From positions 45,889-109,888 of the forward strand of contig NZ_PVWK01000063.1 of NCBI RefSeq assembly GCF_003003795.1: a DNA stretch of 64,000 bases, in the 5' to 3' direction. Made by a program: the position numbers and the translations under genes. Under the pieces are notes generated by a model, which saw only the letters and a list, made by a program, of their open reading frames with translations, was not told where the DNA came from and ran no database searches. The DNA is from Stenomitos frigidus ULC18. Its GTDB lineage: Bacteria > Cyanobacteriota > Cyanobacteriia > Leptolyngbyales > Leptolyngbyaceae. Below are positions 40,027-49,295 of this stretch, in pieces; within the stretch, counting starts at the first letter, position 1; every line of letters begins with the position of its first letter.

Positions 40027-40133
40027 ATTCACATCCTCACCCTGCTAGAGTTGCAGTCTATGTTTGTTTACCGAGTCTCTAAATCGCCTGCTGTTTGGAG
40101 ATTTAGTTTTAGTTAGTCAAGAAACGATTTGGA

Positions 40134-40175
40134 GTATACCTGTAGGGCGTTATGACTATACCGCTACAGGTATAC
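40134..40175 (-). terminator. Perfect 12-bp inverted repeat after the fibro-slime gene
   Basis: GTATACCTGTAG (40134-40145) pairs with CTACAGGTATAC (40164-40175). It lies between the stop of the 572-residue gene and the porin promoter, where a terminator is expected; it could also be an operator for the porin. Confidence 0.5.
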
Positions 40176-40220
40176 AAAGAAGTGTGTCGGTTAGGTGATG
40201 TTACTGAGCTAGGTGAGCCC

Positions 40221-41939
40221 TTATCGAGGACCGATCACTGGAAAGCCATCTGGCAACTTGATGACGACCGTGCCAGTAATCGGTGAACCTAATTGACAAC
40301 CATCCAGCGGTAGCAGTGTAGCTATAACGTCTGGTTTAGCCAGACCTAAACTTTGAGCGGCCATTGGCACAACCGGGATTTTGGCTTGAGTTTGACCAAC
40401 TTCAAACGTGGCACTGCGTGGCATCGGCTGACAATCGACATTTTCTTTGGCACTACCCGCAACGCTGAAGCTCATAACGAGGCGTCTGGGCGCAGGTTTA
40501 TCCAAATTAATGGTAAATTCACCCAGGTCGGTTGGCGCTTTCCCTTGCTCCGGCTTCGTGGCGATCGGATCGCTGGCAAACAGAGTAGCGATGGGGACTG
40601 GCGGATTGTCCGCGATCGTGACGGTAGCGGTAATACTCGCGCCTAACCGATAGTCAGCACCAGCAACTAGAGTAGCGATCACGGTTTCAGATACTTCAGC
40701 GAGGTCATCTGCGATCGGCTTGACTGGAATGATCGCGCTACTCTGACCCTGAGGAATCTGGACGCTCCGACCGATTGGCTGATAGTCTGCACCTTCTGTT
40801 GCGGTACCAGATACGCTGTAGCCAATCATCAGAGTCGTCGGTGCAGGTTTGTTAAGCATGATGGTGAACTGACCTGGATCTAACCCCACTTCAGAGGCTT
40901 GTGGATCAGTGGCAACAATGACAGCAACTGGCGGCGCTGGTGGATTGTCTTCAATTGTCACCGTCGCGCTGCTGGGTGTACCAGTTTGATAACCACTGCC
41001 ACCGATTAGCGTAGCGATCACAGTTTCAGAACCTTCAGTCAGTTGATCAGCGATCGGCGTCACGAGAATCTTGGCGCTCGTCTGCCCTTTGGGCATCAGC
41101 ACGCTGTTGCGGATCGGCTGGTAATCAACACCTTCTGTTGCGGTGCCAGTGACACCATACTTAATTGTTAGATCAGTCAGAGCTGGCTTATCCAGACTGA
41201 TGGTAAATTCCCCTGTATCCAGTCCCAATTCCTTTGCATTCGGGTCTGAAGCGACGATCGTCGCAACTGGTTGAGTGAGGACGATCGTCGTATCAATACG
41301 GAAATGAGATTCGGTAGTATGCCGTTCGGCAAAGAACAAGCGCAGGCTGTACGTAATGCCAACCTTGAGCGATGGCAAGTCTTTTAACTTTAAGGTTTTT
41401 GTCGCTTGGGTATGAATGCCACCTAAATCAATGACTAGCTTGTTATCAATAAAAACCCATAGGTCATCATCACCAGTAAACGTAAACTCTTCGCCACCCT
41501 GGTACGTGAATTCAGTAGCCAATTCGTAGGTGAAATGATAGTTATGTGCGTTACCTTCATTTCCTAACAGTTCATTGTCAATCGGAAAAAAGGCTTGATT
41601 ATCGTAGCTATAAATATCAGGGTTCGTGTGAATCTTTTTTAGCGTAATTGAGAATGGCTTTTGGTGAGGATGATCATTGGCGTACCACTGGGCAAAGGCT
41701 GCCGCGCCATGTGTTGACTTCGGGTTGACACCTGGATCAGTACCACCGACGTAAATAGGTTTATGGGTAGAGTTATCAAGCTCTAGTCCAACAATGCCTT
41801 GCTCAACAGGTACTCCCGAGTCGAAATCCGCCTCAAAATCTGGATGGTTTGTAGGGCCTTGCTGGCTTGGGAGTAAGTCTGGTCGCTCATTAGGTGAGAA
41901 ATCTCGGATTATTCCTTGCAAAGTAATTGTGTCTGCCAT
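40221..41939 (-). CDS. Fibro-slime (PA14-like) protein with three Calx-beta domains
   Basis: Residues 1-225 form a fibro-slime/PA14-like carbohydrate-binding domain: HPDFEADFDSG near 32, GDDDLWVFIDNKLVIDLGGIH in part near 155, and RLFFAERHTTESHFRI. Three Calx-beta repeats follow (about 229-335, 340-443 and 447-565), each with a GEFTI, GQFTI or GEFTI opening and SATVTI-like ends; these bind Ca2+ and mediate adhesion. No N-terminal signal peptide is visible and no RTX tail, so export, if any, is by an unusual route. Pathogen-like names come from homologues; here it is a likely surface or matrix protein. ATG start at 41939. Confidence 0.8.
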   Translation of the reverse strand: MADTITLQGIIRDFSPNERPDLLPSQQGPTNHPDFEADFDSGVPVEQGIVGLELDNSTHKPIYVGGTDPGVNPKSTHGAAAFAQWYANDHPHQKPFSITLKKIHTNPDIYSYDNQAFFPIDNELLGNEGNAHNYHFTYELATEFTYQGGEEFTFTGDDDLWVFIDNKLVIDLGGIHTQATKTLKLKDLPSLKVGITYSLRLFFAERHTTESHFRIDTTIVLTQPVATIVASDPNAKELGLDTGEFTISLDKPALTDLTIKYGVTGTATEGVDYQPIRNSVLMPKGQTSAKILVTPIADQLTEGSETVIATLIGGSGYQTGTPSSATVTIEDNPPAPPVAVIVATDPQASEVGLDPGQFTIMLNKPAPTTLMIGYSVSGTATEGADYQPIGRSVQIPQGQSSAIIPVKPIADDLAEVSETVIATLVAGADYRLGASITATVTIADNPPVPIATLFASDPIATKPEQGKAPTDLGEFTINLDKPAPRRLVMSFSVAGSAKENVDCQPMPRSATFEVGQTQAKIPVVPMAAQSLGLAKPDVIATLLPLDGCQLGSPITGTVVIKLPDGFPVIGPR

Positions 41940-42614
41940 GATTGAGTGCCTCTGTGTTGTTAGTGACGTAAACAGGACGAATCAACAGCATTCCAGAAAG
42001 AGAATAATTTAATCACCCATATGTGGTATCTCCTTGACATTGTGGAAGGTACAATAAAAGCCTCCCTAGCATGATGTAGAGAGGCTTTGGCAAAGATATT
42101 AACTCAGAATCAGCTAATTTTTCTATATTGTAGAATTTTCTTAAAGTCTAAGGTGTTCAGCAGCACGATCGCATCAATACGGCTCTGTTAACAACCGCTC
42201 TATAGCCATCACTTATATCATGTTATGACAACTTACAACGAGTAAAAGCTGACATCGAACACATAGAAATGGTGTCTGTACCGTATCGTTTGTGACAGTG
42301 AAACACTCTGTAGCTCAGTATACAAAAGATGCTTTAATTGCGTTTTTTGAACGAAAAAACGGTTCAGGTGTTGCGATCGTCTTACCAATTTCTGGCAAAA
42401 TGCGTTGTACTGAGTTCGTTTTAATACTACTGCTAGATTGAAAGCTCGATCGAAACGCTGAAATTCTAATGTTATAGAACGATCGCAATTGCATCAGGAT
42501 AGATGCGTTACACGCAAGCGAAACAAGAGGCTGAGACGCCAGTCGTTTGAGAGCCTAATCTCCGCTAATCTTAGGGTGATAGAAAGCAGAATTTAGATGA
42601 GCTAAAAGCAATTC
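41940..42614. other. Non-coding gap between divergent genes
   Basis: 675 bp between the fibro-slime gene and rsmE, with several GATCG sites and a stem-loop at 42057-42088. Promoters for both genes must lie here; none is clear enough to mark. Confidence 0.45.
42057..42088. repeat. Stem-loop
   Basis: AAAGCCTC (42057-42064) pairs with GAGGCTTT (42081-42088), extended inward by CTA/TAG after one mismatch. Its position upstream of the fibro-slime gene suggests a leader structure or palindromic repeat rather than a terminator. Confidence 0.5.
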
Positions 42615-43394
42615 GTGCAATTACAACGCCTGGTTGTCGAGCCAGGGCAACTTCAAAACGGACGGCTTCTTTTAGCCTCATCACAACAGCACTACTTACA
42701 GCGAGTCTTGCGGTTGGGTGAGGACGATCGCTTCATTGTCATGGATGGGCTGGGTCATGCATGGCTAGCAACCTTTGTGCAGTCCTCTGATGCGCTAGTG
42801 CAAGCAGAGCTTTTAGAGCCCATTACCACTCATACAGAGCTACCCATCCGTGTCACGTTGGTAGCAGCGTTGCCGAAGGGTAATGGTTTCGATGATGTAG
42901 TGCGTCAAGCGACCGAATTAGGAGTTGACCAAATTCTGCCTGTGATGAGCGATCGCACCCTTCTGCATCCCAGTGCCCAGAAGGTGGAACGCTGGCAACG
43001 CATCGCTAACGAAGCCGCGGAACAATCCGAACGGCTGTGTGTGCCCCGCCTCAATGCACCGATCTCCTTCAGCAAGTATCTTCAGCAAGAGAGCAACAAT
43101 CTGCAGACACCTGATGTACTTATGCAAAAATACCTCTGTATTGCACGTGGAGCATCCCATCACTTACTCGATCGTCTGCAAGTGTCCATCGCTGATGCAG
43201 CCAGCCCATCGATCGTCATAGCCATTGGCCCCGAAGGCGGCTGGACTGATGCCGAAGTTGAGCAAGCGATCGCGGTAGGCTATCAACCTGTCTCTCTCGG
43301 TGCCCGCATCCTCCGTGCTGTAACCGCTCCCTTGGTTGCTCTGTCCTTGATTGCAGCAGTTTATGAGAAGCGAGTGGAGAGTAGGAAAGGCTAA
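42615..43394 (+). CDS. rsmE: 16S rRNA (uracil-1498-N3)-methyltransferase
   Basis: SPOUT-family enzyme that methylates U1498 of 16S rRNA with SAM. The 259 residues have an N-terminal PUA-like part (LVVEPGQLQNGRLLL) and a C-terminal trefoil knot with VIAIGPEGGWTDAEVEQAIA and SLGARILRAVTAPLVALSLI. The usual Glu before Thr-Ala in the last motif is Val here. GTG start at 42615. It is followed after 66 bp by a TPR protein, a pairing seen in other cyanobacteria. Confidence 0.93.
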   Translation: MQLQRLVVEPGQLQNGRLLLASSQQHYLQRVLRLGEDDRFIVMDGLGHAWLATFVQSSDALVQAELLEPITTHTELPIRVTLVAALPKGNGFDDVVRQATELGVDQILPVMSDRTLLHPSAQKVERWQRIANEAAEQSERLCVPRLNAPISFSKYLQQESNNLQTPDVLMQKYLCIARGASHHLLDRLQVSIADAASPSIVIAIGPEGGWTDAEVEQAIAVGYQPVSLGARILRAVTAPLVALSLIAAVYEKRVESRKG

Positions 43395-43460
43395 AAGCTA
43401 CAACTAAAGGCTGAACTCAAAACTCAAAACTTCTCCTTCATCCTTCACACCGCTCCTCCC

Positions 43461-44561
43461 ATGCTTGACGAAATCATTGCTGCTTTTGACCGCCAGGATT
43501 ACCGATTGGCTGCTCAGCTGGTATCGCAACTGCTGGCACAGTCGCCGCAAAACCCATGGGCACTGTTCTATGCAGGGCGCTTACAGGAGGTGGCTGGCAA
43601 GCTTGATGTGGCTCTAGACCGCTATCGTCAACTGCTACGCGATACAACTAATCCAAAGCTGGTCATTCAAGTGCGCCAAAGCATCCAGCGAGTAGAGGCA
43701 ATACAGCGAGAACGCCGACAGCAGGCGATCGCGCAAGCTACTGCCGAACCAAACAACAACGCGACTGGCTTTTTGGTGCTGGAAGCGGTTACGGGAGACG
43801 ATCGCGCCACCGTCGTCCAGAATTTTGCCCGCGCGATGAAGCTAGATGCCTACACGACACGCTTGCTGATTCCGAATCGCGGATGGCGTTTGTATCGGGT
43901 TGGTCTAGCGGGTGAGCTGCAAGTCTACAGCCAGGAATTGCAGCAAGCAGGGGTGCCAAATTTTTGGGCCTCGCAACCTGAGATTCAGGCCATTCAGATC
44001 TTTCGGGTGAATTCCTTCCAGCCAGCAGCACCCAAAGCCACGGTTGTTTGCCAGAATGTGCATGATCAGATTGGTTTGCTGAGCTTTGATTGGTCAGAAG
44101 TCAGGCAGCGAGTAGAAGGCATGTTGCCAATTTTTGAGCAGGTGCTCGACTTAGGGTACCGTAATCGCCTTGAGCGCAAAGAAGAAACGCAAGACTATGC
44201 CCACTTCTGTGATCTTCATTTGCCAGGAAGACGCTGTATTCTTCGCCTACACGACAGTGGCTATCAATTTGGTCAAGGATTGGTTGTTGGCACTCAAGCT
44301 GCGATCGACCCACTCGATCGCAACACGATTCGCACAAACTGGAATCAGTTGATGGCACTCATCAAGCGTCAAACGCCCCAGGCTGAGACCTGGTCAAACT
44401 TTACGCCGTTTGCTGAAACGGCTGCGGACTTTACGGTGCCACTGCTTCGCTTAACGTCTCACATTCACCTCTCTCGCCAAGCTGATAGTTATTGGGACTC
44501 AGCCTTTCAGCTCTACAGCAGTCTCATTTTGCTGCGGGGAGTAAAGCAGTTCGCCTCATAA
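43461..44561 (+). CDS. TPR-containing conserved cyanobacterial protein
   Basis: 366 residues. The first ~75 form two tetratricopeptide-like repeats (AAFDRQDYRLAAQLVSQLLA and ALFYAGRLQEVAGKLDVALD), followed by a basic helical linker. The remaining 270 residues are a conserved part of unknown fold with the FLVLEAVTGDDRATVVQNFA stretch and several Trp. No signal or membrane helix is seen. Likely a cytosolic adapter; function unknown. It may be co-transcribed with rsmE, 66 bp upstream. Confidence 0.75.
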   Translation: MLDEIIAAFDRQDYRLAAQLVSQLLAQSPQNPWALFYAGRLQEVAGKLDVALDRYRQLLRDTTNPKLVIQVRQSIQRVEAIQRERRQQAIAQATAEPNNNATGFLVLEAVTGDDRATVVQNFARAMKLDAYTTRLLIPNRGWRLYRVGLAGELQVYSQELQQAGVPNFWASQPEIQAIQIFRVNSFQPAAPKATVVCQNVHDQIGLLSFDWSEVRQRVEGMLPIFEQVLDLGYRNRLERKEETQDYAHFCDLHLPGRRCILRLHDSGYQFGQGLVVGTQAAIDPLDRNTIRTNWNQLMALIKRQTPQAETWSNFTPFAETAADFTVPLLRLTSHIHLSRQADSYWDSAFQLYSSLILLRGVKQFAS

Positions 44562-44616
44562 AGTGGACTCTGCTACGCTAAACCGTGACACCAATTTACG
44601 GCCGCTTTCAAATGGG

Positions 44617-44856
44617 TCAACTATTGACTTCTATCTGCCGCCGATAGTCGTTGATCGGCAAGTGCATGAGGGGGCCAGCGAAGGCAATGCCAGCATTATT
44701 AACCAGCCCAAACAAGGTTTCGCCCTTTAGCTGCTCACGCACTTGTTTCGCCGCATTGCCGATAGCCGTTGCATCCGTCACATCAAATTGCAGGGGTGTC
44801 ACCGCGTCGCCAAACTCAGCGACGAGGCGATCGGTATCGTCAGCTGTTGTTCGTTG
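44617..44856 (-). pseudogene. Remnant of a short-chain dehydrogenase
   Basis: An open stretch reads TADDTDRLVAEFGDAVTPLQ, then DVTDATAIGNAAKQVREQL, FGLVNNAGIAFAGPL and DYRRQIEVNS before a stop. This matches the middle of an SDR, including NNAG, but the Rossmann start with GxxxGIG and the catalytic YxxxK part are absent. An in-frame TAG at 44857-44859 blocks the upstream side. It is a broken copy of a gene probably related to the SDR family also present at 46549. Confidence 0.75.
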
Positions 44857-45095
44857 CTAGAGTCTATTTGAAACGGTAGAAAGCCTCCTCACTCTGTCGC
44901 GACCCTGCCCGTGATTAAACATCCAAGCTCATGGTGCGAGACCCATTTCAACGGGTTAAAGACATGCTCCATAAGGCTTTACCCTTTCAGCGGACTTTAC
45001 CCTGTGAGACCATGATTTTCAATCACGGGCGACTGGCGCAATAAGCGAGGACGTTTCAAACAGCCTCTTAGCTGAGCCGTTTGCTTGAAACTAGC
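44856..45095. mobile_element. MITE-like stretch with imperfect terminal inverted repeats
   Basis: The stretch begins GCTAGAGTCTATTTGAAACG and ends CCGTTTGCTTGAAACTAGC; the ends are imperfect inverted repeats. Inside, GCCCGTGATT (44907-44916) pairs with AATCACGGGC (45021-45030), and a 37-codon ORF (44931-45044, starting MVRDPFQRVKDML) has no known relatives to me. It directly abuts the broken SDR, which suggests insertion, but no target duplication is seen. Confidence 0.35.
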
Positions 45096-45099
45096 AACC

Positions 45100-45141
45100 A
45101 AGCACTAACAACTAAACACTAACAACTAAGCACTAACAACT
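45100..45141. repeat. Tandem 14-mer x3
   Basis: Three copies of AAGCACTAACAACT, the middle one with AAACAC, sit just before the end of the aldo/keto reductase gene. Two heptamers make up each unit and resemble, on the other strand, the GTTGTTA repeats in the ribosomal operon. Confidence 0.8.
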
Positions 45142-45143
45142 GC

Positions 45144-46130
<987 letters not shown>

Positions 46131-46280
46131 GAAAGCTTCTCCTGTTGTTGGTCGTTTGCTTGAGCCCGAATCTTTGCGATCGATCAAGGCATGATTCGCA
46201 GAGGGTACTCGCAACACCTCTGACACCTGACGGTCATCAACGTCTGTTAACGTTCACTGCATACTCGTGGAGTTTCACCT
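46131..46280. promoter_or_regulatory. Divergent promoter: aldo/keto reductase / small membrane protein
   Basis: Contains TCAACGT (46237-46243) and GTTAACGTT (46246-46254), which resemble parts of the motif upstream of the MerR and decarboxylase-like genes. The match is loose, so control by the MerR protein is only suggested. Confidence 0.35.
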
Positions 46281-46457
46281 GTGAACAAGCTACTGATTGG
46301 CATTGGAATGTTTATGGGCTCCACTGTTGGAAGCTACATTCCAGCAATCTGGGGCGGTAGCTTGCTCTCACTGACCTCGATTTTGTTTGGCGTGATAGGC
46401 GGACTCGTCGGCATCTGGTTGGGCTACCAGCTATCAAAATATTTGGGGTTTATTTGA
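46281..46457 (+). CDS. Small glycine-zipper membrane protein (58 aa)
   Basis: GTG start with GGAG 8 bases upstream. The product is MNKLLIGIGMFMGSTVGSYI, then two near-continuous hydrophobic helices linked by IWGGS, then GGLVGIWLGYQLSKYLGFI. GxxxG motifs (GMFMG, GGLVG, GIWLG) are typical of helix packing in small membrane proteins. It has no relative I can name. It diverges from the aldo/keto reductase, and its codons and spacing look real. Confidence 0.75.
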   Translation: MNKLLIGIGMFMGSTVGSYIPAIWGGSLLSLTSILFGVIGGLVGIWLGYQLSKYLGFI

Positions 46458-46548
46458 CGCAATTGTGATTTACTTGGCGCTCAAGACATACGTTGATGAG
46501 CTGATGACTGAGAGCTGATGGCTGAGAGCTGATAGCTGAAAGTTAACC

Positions 46549-47298
46549 TCACCGCTCTTGCTCTGTGGGACGAATGAGAATTTCGTTGACGTTGACATGC
46601 GGTGGTTGCGTGACGGCATAGACGATCGCCGCTGCAATGTCCTCGCTTTCCAAGTTTTTGACTGACCCATAAAAGCTTGCAGTGGTTTCTTTCGCTTTGG
46701 GGTCAGTCACATGCTGCGGCAGTTCTGTTGCGACCAGCCCCGGTTCAATGATGGTGACGCGAATATTACTTTGATAGACTTCTTTCCGCAACGCTTCCGA
46801 GAACGCACCTACCGCCCATTTAGAGGCGTTATACACACCCGAACCAGCATTGGCAACACGTCCTGCAACGGATGAGATATTCACAATGTGTCCTTCGCCC
46901 TGCGCCTTCATCAGCGGCAAGACCTTGTGCGTGGCATACATCAGCCCCAGCACGTTGAGGTTGATCATCCGTCGCCAGTCTTCGGTGTTGGCACCGTCGA
47001 TCATGCCCAGCAGCATCACGCCCGCATTGTTGATGAGAATATCGACTCTGCCGAATTCTGCCTGCGTCTTTTGCACCATAACGTTGACCTGATCTTCGTC
47101 AGACACATCGGCAGTAATCGACAAAACCTGACCACCGCTCTCGGTAATACGCTTGGCGAGCTTGCTTAAACGATCGCTCCTCCGAGCTGCGATCGCCACC
47201 GTTGCACCCTCAGCCGCCAGCGCGATCGCCGTGGCTTCCCCAATACCAGAGGACGCCCCTGTGACGATCGCCACTTTTCCAGTTAATTTCCCACCCAT
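46549..47298 (-). CDS. Short-chain dehydrogenase/reductase
   Basis: Classical SDR of 249 residues that reduces or oxidises a small alcohol or ketone with NAD(P)(H). It shows VTGASSGIGEATA for cofactor binding, LINNAGVM, the Ser of NISSVAGRV and the catalytic YNASK. The Arg pair in AARRSDR after beta-strand 2 suggests NADP preference. ATG at 47298 with GGAGAGA upstream is preferred to the TTG two codons earlier. 77 bp after the decarboxylase-like gene. Confidence 0.93.
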   Translation of the reverse strand: MGGKLTGKVAIVTGASSGIGEATAIALAAEGATVAIAARRSDRLSKLAKRITESGGQVLSITADVSDEDQVNVMVQKTQAEFGRVDILINNAGVMLLGMIDGANTEDWRRMINLNVLGLMYATHKVLPLMKAQGEGHIVNISSVAGRVANAGSGVYNASKWAVGAFSEALRKEVYQSNIRVTIIEPGLVATELPQHVTDPKAKETTASFYGSVKNLESEDIAAAIVYAVTQPPHVNVNEILIRPTEQER

Positions 47299-47375
47299 GT
47301 TCAATCTCTCCTTGCATCAATACTTCGTTTCTTTTGCGTCCCAACCAACGGTCGATCGTGGTTAAGTTCACTAGC

Positions 47376-47774
47376 TCACGCATCCCGCTCTTGGAAGACT
47401 TCTTTGGCTGCGGCAATGCCATTCAGCGCTGCTGGAAAGCCTGCATAAACAGCCATTTGTAGAATGACCTCCACCACCTCCTCACGGGTACAGCCTACAT
47501 TCAACGCCCCGTGAATATGCACTTTGAGCTGTGGTTGTGCATTGCCCAACGCTGTCAGCGCTGCCACCGTCGCCATTTCGCGTGACTTCAAATCCAGTCC
47601 CGGACGAGCATAAATGTCGCCAAAAGCAAATTCGATAATGTAGCGTCCAAGGTCAGGCGCAATGTCTTTCAGGCTCTCAATGACTTTTTCACCAGCTTCA
47701 CCATCAATTTCTTTTAGCTTGTCCCAACCGTTTGCATAGCGATTTGGGTCGTCTGTGTGTTTAAGTGTTTGCAT
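47376..47774 (-). CDS. Carboxymuconolactone decarboxylase family protein
   Basis: 132 residues, AhpD-like all-helical fold. Blocks: [40 protein letters not shown] and [20 protein letters not shown]. The CxxC pair of peroxidase-active members is reduced to a single Cys, so a CMD-like or unknown lyase role is more likely than AhpD peroxidase. Often found next to MerR regulators and SDR/AKR genes. A putative promoter lies between it and merR. Confidence 0.88.
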   Translation of the reverse strand: MQTLKHTDDPNRYANGWDKLKEIDGEAGEKVIESLKDIAPDLGRYIIEFAFGDIYARPGLDLKSREMATVAALTALGNAQPQLKVHIHGALNVGCTREEVVEVILQMAVYAGFPAALNGIAAAKEVFQERDA

Positions 47775-47788
47775 CTGCGCCTCATTTA

Positions 47789-47818
47789 ACTTTTACGTTA
47801 ACGTTAGATTCGAGTCAA
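47789..47818 (-). promoter_or_regulatory. Putative MerR-type promoter of the decarboxylase-like gene
   Basis: On the minus strand TTGACT (47813-47818) and TAAAAG (47790-47795) stand 17 bp apart, with TCTAACGTTAACGTAAAAG across the spacer and -10. TCTAACGTYAACGTMAA also occurs upstream of merR. The core ACGTTAACGT is a palindrome. Confidence 0.5.
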
Positions 47819-47823
47819 AAAAA

Positions 47824-48204
47824 TTACTCGCTTTCGACGCGCGCATCGATCCACTGTTGGATGCGATCGATGTTTGCCTGTAATTCCGATCGAAACTGGT
47901 TTAGCGCTTCGATCTTCTCATCGGCTTCTTGAAGATGGGCTTTGAGGATTTCGACGAGCTTTTGCTTTCCTTGCACTCCAGTCGGGTCTTGAGAATAAAG
48001 TGGCAGCACAACGGCAATTTCATCCAGGCTCAAACCCAACTCTTTGTAGATATTGATTTTCTGCAGAATGGCTAATTCAACATCGGTATAATAGCGAAAG
48101 CCCGCGCCTGCTCGCTCACTGGGACCAAGTAGCCCTAAACTTTCGTAATACCTCACCGTTCGAGGCGTCACACCCGCCCGTTCGGCAAATTCACCAATCC
48201 GCAT
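47824..48204 (-). CDS. MerR family transcriptional regulator
   Basis: 126 residues from the ATG at 48204: MRIGEFAERAGVTPRTVRYY is the MerR winged helix, then GLLGPSERAGAGFRYYTDVE, and a C-terminal coiled coil ending in WIDARVESE. It lacks the conserved Cys of metal or redox sensors such as CueR or SoxR, so a small-molecule or drug effector is likely. MerR proteins twist promoters with long spacers; its own promoter has an 18-bp one. It probably controls the three downstream oxidoreductase-type genes. Confidence 0.9.
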   Translation of the reverse strand: MRIGEFAERAGVTPRTVRYYESLGLLGPSERAGAGFRYYTDVELAILQKINIYKELGLSLDEIAVVLPLYSQDPTGVQGKQKLVEILKAHLQEADEKIEALNQFRSELQANIDRIQQWIDARVESE

Positions 48205-48222
48205 GCGTTCTTTCACGCTTTA

Positions 48223-48253
48223 CTTATAGCGTAACTCTAACGTCAACGTCAAG
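48223..48253 (-). promoter_or_regulatory. Promoter/operator of merR
   Basis: Minus-strand TTGACG (48247-48252) and TATAAG (48223-48228) are 18 bp apart, the long spacer typical of MerR-regulated promoters. The plus strand CTCTAACGTCAACGTCAAG (48235-48253) shares TCTAACGTYAACGTMAA with the site upstream of the decarboxylase-like gene. Confidence 0.6.
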
Positions 48254-48277
48254 TCTGTATTGTGCTTGTGTGAGTCG

Positions 48278-48312
48278 GTGGTTAGTGGTTAGTGGTTAGT
48301 GGTTAGTGGTTA
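48278..48312. repeat. Heptamer array GTGGTTA x5
   Basis: Five perfect, uninterrupted copies of GTGGTTA. STRR-type intergenic repeat upstream of merR. Confidence 0.9.
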
Positions 48313-48333
48313 GTGCTCGGTAGTCAGCACAAG

Positions 48334-48385
48334 CTCAAAACTCTCTAGCGTAACGGCGCAAAGTGCTACTCAAAACTCAAAACTT
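48334..48385 (-). repeat. Dispersed repeat, copy A
   Basis: On the minus strand this reads AAGTTTTGAGTTTTGAGTAG, then CACTTTGCGCCGTTACGCTA, then GAGAGTTTTGAG. Near-identical copies lie at 50043 and 60186. Confidence 0.8.
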
Positions 48386-48592
48386 CCCCTGCCTCCCCTG
48401 TTTTCCCTGCTTCCTAAGCTTGTCGCCCACTTTCACTGACTGCTTTGCTTTTTTCGAGGCCATGTAAGCCCAGCCAAGAGTTGGCTATTTGCGCCTGTCC
48501 TTAGTCTAAACTTCAGTAACATAGCGACCAAACCCACCTGTATAATAGGCCGACAACATTATCCGACCATATAAACCGCTTCAAAAACAACT

Positions 48593-48628
48593 AAGAGCTT
48601 AGACAGTAAAGATACCATCTAAGCTCTT
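48593..48628 (-). terminator. Terminator of csbD
   Basis: AAGAGCTTAGA (48593-48603) pairs with TCTAAGCTCTT (48618-48628), an 11-bp perfect stem. On the minus strand it is followed by TAGTTGTTTTTG, so it fits as the csbD terminator. Confidence 0.65.
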
Positions 48629-48715
48629 TGAAAGCGATTCAAGAATCAGTAAACCTGACAATCAAGCTTGCTTCCTGCAAGGTGAAAATAATTACCCTGG
48701 TTGGATTTGAAGTAA

Positions 48716-48898
48716 TTAATCAATGATTTTCTTGACGTTATCTTTGATATCTTCAACGCTGTGACGTCCAGCTGCTTCTGCTTGCTTTGCTTGACCTTCT
48801 GCCTGTGCTTGAGGATCACCAGTTACATTACCAACGGCCTCTTGAACCTTACCTTCAATGTTTTTGGCAGTTGCCTTAACTCTATCTTCTAAGCTCAT
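48716..48898 (-). CDS. CsbD family stress protein
   Basis: 60-residue hydrophilic protein: MSLEDRVKATAKNIEGKVQE, AVGNVTGDPQAQAEGQAKQ and a charged tail. CsbD-like proteins are small general-stress proteins of unknown action, often induced by salt or sigma-B-type factors. Start ATG at 48898 with GGAG upstream; the frame extends 29 codons further, but that part is not CsbD-like. Confidence 0.92.
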   Translation of the reverse strand: MSLEDRVKATAKNIEGKVQEAVGNVTGDPQAQAEGQAKQAEAAGRHSVEDIKDNVKKIID

Positions 48899-49295
48899 AA
48901 TGATCTCCATAATTAGTGTAGAAAGTAAATGCTTCTTGAACGGATGAAGTAGATAATAACAACTACACCATTTGAAGCACCTCACTAATCTACCGGGATC
49001 AAGCCTTTTTACTGTCTCCCTTTAGGGATAAAACAGTAGAATAAAGACCTTTCTAAAGGCATAGCAACTCCACAGACCGACGCGGATGCTTGAACAGTAT
49101 AGAAAGCGGCATTGCTGAATCTAGGGCTGTAGGGGCGGTTTGCGAACCGCCCGAAACAATGTCTACCAAACCGCTAAGGCACGTATTGCTTCGACATGAG
49201 CCACAGAAACGAAGCATGCAGCATTCAAGTCCAGAGAGTAGTGCAAGTTGATGGTTGAAGCACTCCTACAATTTTTAACAAGCCGCAAGCAACGG
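48899..49295. other. Intergenic region between csbD and the secreted protein gene
   Basis: About 400 bp with no gene. It holds the csbD promoter and a GC-rich palindrome at 49133-49152. Confidence 0.45.
49133..49152 (-). terminator. GTAGGGGC-type palindrome
   Basis: GGGCGGTT (49133-49140) pairs with AACCGCCC (49145-49152), loop TGCG. It follows CTGTAG and belongs to the GTAGGGGC class of palindromes also seen at 57142. It may end the 49296 transcript. Confidence 0.55.

Larger units (their letters stand above)
48313..48715. other. Intergenic region between merR and csbD
   Basis: About 400 bp without a gene. It carries the dispersed 52-bp repeat copy A, a pyrimidine-rich tract (48386-48415) and the csbD terminator. 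Confidence 0.5.

Noticed and set aside
48278..48312. GTGGTTA array as a CRISPR
   Set aside because: Units are 7 bp, adjacent and without spacers, so it is a simple tandem repeat.
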